From contig DUZB01000097.1 of NCBI GenBank assembly GCA_013349725.1, forward strand, positions 549-6,026: a stretch of 5,478 nt of DNA. Reading direction: 5' to 3'. The number at the start of each line of letters is the position of its first letter. The first letter of the stretch is position 1. The notes under the pieces are model-generated. The model made no database searches. It saw only the letters and a list, made by a program, of their open reading frames with translations, and was not told where the DNA came from. The stretch is from Deltaproteobacteria bacterium. Lineage in GTDB: Bacteria > Desulfobacterota > DSM-4660 > Desulfatiglandales > Desulfatiglandaceae. Position numbers and translations under genes: made by a program. Below are positions 4,447-5,478 of the stretch, piece after piece.

Positions 4447-5478
4447 TTATCGAAAAAGCAACTCTTTGACTTTCTTTAATGGCCTGTTCAGGATATCAAG
4501 AAAGTCATCCATTTTCAGCGCCCTGCAAGCCGGATAAAGAAGGACCAGGAAAAGCAGGCCTGCAAGCATGCTGGAAGCAAGAGCCCCTGAAAAGGTCTGC
4601 GTGTTCAGCCACGAAGAAATGAATCGCCTCACTCCTTCGACAACCGCACCGAGAAGGATGCTCAAAAGGATCATTTTGCCCACGCGTGCGTAAACCGCTC
4701 CGCTTTCACGGTTTTTCGTACGCCGATTCCAGATTGCATACAGCAGTGTGACCTGCATGAAGGCCGACAGGGAAACGCCGAGGGCGACTCCTGTGGCGCC
4801 CATCCGATCCATGGCCGCCAGGAAAAAAGGAATACTCAAGATCACCGCCGCCGTTCCCAGAAGGGCAGGAAACAAGGTGTTCTGCATGGCGTAATATCCC
4901 CTGACCACAATCGTCTGGGCGGAAAATGCAAAAGCCCCTAACAACAGATAAGGAAGGAGATGCGCAGTCAACGCCGTGGCAGCGGCGTCAAACCGGCCCC
5001 GCTGAAAGAGGAGGAAAACCACTTCGTGCCGGAGCACGATCAAAAGCACGGAGAAAGGAATGACGAGGGACAGGGCGGTCAGGGTCCGGTTCATAAGCTT
5101 TTTCATTTCCTCCATCTGCCCCTGGGCCACAAGGCGGGACATGAAAGGATAGGATGCGACCCCAACGGCCTGACCGAAAAGACCAACCAGAATAAAAACA
5201 ATTCGCAGACCATAGTTGAGAGCGGCAACCGTTCCCCCAGGCATGTAGGAACCGAAAAGCCTGAAAAAGACCTCCGTTGAAAAGATCATGGTAAGCCCCA
5301 GGATAAGGGGAAGCGTGAGGAAAAAATACCGTCTCACATCCGGGTGCCGGACATTTATATTAGGGACAAATTTCATTCCGATCCGGCCGGCGCCAATCCA
5401 TTGCACCAGGAAGTTTCCTGCAAAAGCCCCCCCTAACACTCCCCAGGCGAAACCTTCGATACCGATTCGAGGCCCTAA
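4447..5478 (-). CDS. murJ: Lipid II flippase MurJ (MviN family), C-terminal part, cut by the window edge
   Basis: MurJ moves lipid II, the undecaprenyl-linked peptidoglycan precursor, from the inner to the outer face of the cytoplasmic membrane. The frame is open through the right edge, so the 343 residues seen are the C-terminal two thirds of a protein usually near 500-530 residues; the real start lies outside. About nine hydrophobic segments are visible, consistent with roughly the last nine of the family's 14. Typical blocks are RIGIEGFAWGVLGGAF at the left end, YGLRIVFILVGLFGQAVGVA, LFQRGRFDAAATALTAHLLP and VVRGYYAMQNTLFP. The Arg of YGLR (residue 92 of the visible part) appears to correspond to the functionally important Arg270 of E. 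coli MurJ; this is inference by position. The catalytic arginines of the first two segments lie outside the window. The gene ends normally in a basic tail. A 75-bp piece (residues 286-310 of the visible part) is duplicated at 2592-2666. No strong terminator follows the stop codon. Confidence 0.93.
   Translation of the reverse strand, partial: LGPRIGIEGFAWGVLGGAFAGNFLVQWIGAGRIGMKFVPNINVRHPDVRRYFFLTLPLILGLTMIFSTEVFFRLFGSYMPGGTVAALNYGLRIVFILVGLFGQAVGVASYPFMSRLVAQGQMEEMKKLMNRTLTALSLVIPFSVLLIVLRHEVVFLLFQRGRFDAAATALTAHLLPYLLLGAFAFSAQTIVVRGYYAMQNTLFPALLGTAAVILSIPFFLAAMDRMGATGVALGVSLSAFMQVTLLYAIWNRRTKNRESGAVYARVGKMILLSILLGAVVEGVRRFISSWLNTQTFSGALASSMLAGLLFLVLLYPACRALKMDDFLDILNRPLKKVKELLFR
4549..4623 (-). 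repeat. Parental copy of the 75-bp direct repeat, inside murJ
   Basis: This segment is in frame within murJ and encodes 25 residues leading into the last membrane helix. It agrees with MurJ sequence on both sides, so it is taken as the source of the copy at 2592-2666, which has unrelated flanks. Identity is 72/75 with no gaps. The match stops abruptly at both ends, at 4548 and 4624. Confidence 0.9.

Noticed and set aside
1..5478. CRISPR array, tRNA, rRNA, complete insertion sequence or riboswitch
   Set aside because: No regularly spaced repeats, no cloverleaf or rRNA motifs, no transposase reading frame and no recognisable riboswitch core were seen. The 75-bp direct repeat is only two copies and has a gene origin.

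Overview
The window holds three protein genes and about 1.5 kb of intergenic DNA. Two of the genes are typical of a Gram-negative cell: an outer-membrane porin of the phosphate-selective OprP/OprO type on the + strand, and the lipid II flippase MurJ on the - strand, running off the right edge. The third, on the - strand, is a stand-alone AAA-type ATPase of the DUF4143 family. The porin style, the MurJ sequence and a palindromic intergenic repeat of the CGTCATTCC/GGAATGACG type suggest a Desulfobacterota-like or related environmental proteobacterium. This is an inference from sequence style, and no species can be named.

Layout: 1-163 is a short leader with a perfect 16-bp palindrome and a strong ribosome binding site. 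The porin spans 164-1549. Positions 1550-2679 (1.13 kb) carry no confident gene and are visibly AT-richer than the flanking genes over much of their length. This gap contains a good sigma70-like promoter with no recognised gene behind it, several hairpins, phased 11-bp repeats and a doubtful 51-codon ORF. At its right end is a 75-bp copy of an internal piece of murJ. The ATPase occupies 2680-4083 (-). The 363-bp spacer 4084-4446 contains an AT-rich hairpin, a tandem octamer and the palindromic repeat. murJ runs from 4447 to the right edge (-).

The genes do not form an obvious pathway. MurJ serves peptidoglycan synthesis at the inner membrane, the porin handles solute entry through the outer membrane, and the ATPase looks like an accessory gene inserted downstream of murJ. 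The most notable observation is the 75-bp direct repeat (72/75 identical). One copy encodes residues of the last MurJ membrane segment; the other lies 13 bp past the ATPase stop codon. The repeats therefore bracket the ATPase gene together with the 3' end of murJ. Recombination between them would delete the ATPase and leave a MurJ lacking its last 33 residues. I found no CRISPR array, tRNA, rRNA, transposase or complete mobile element.
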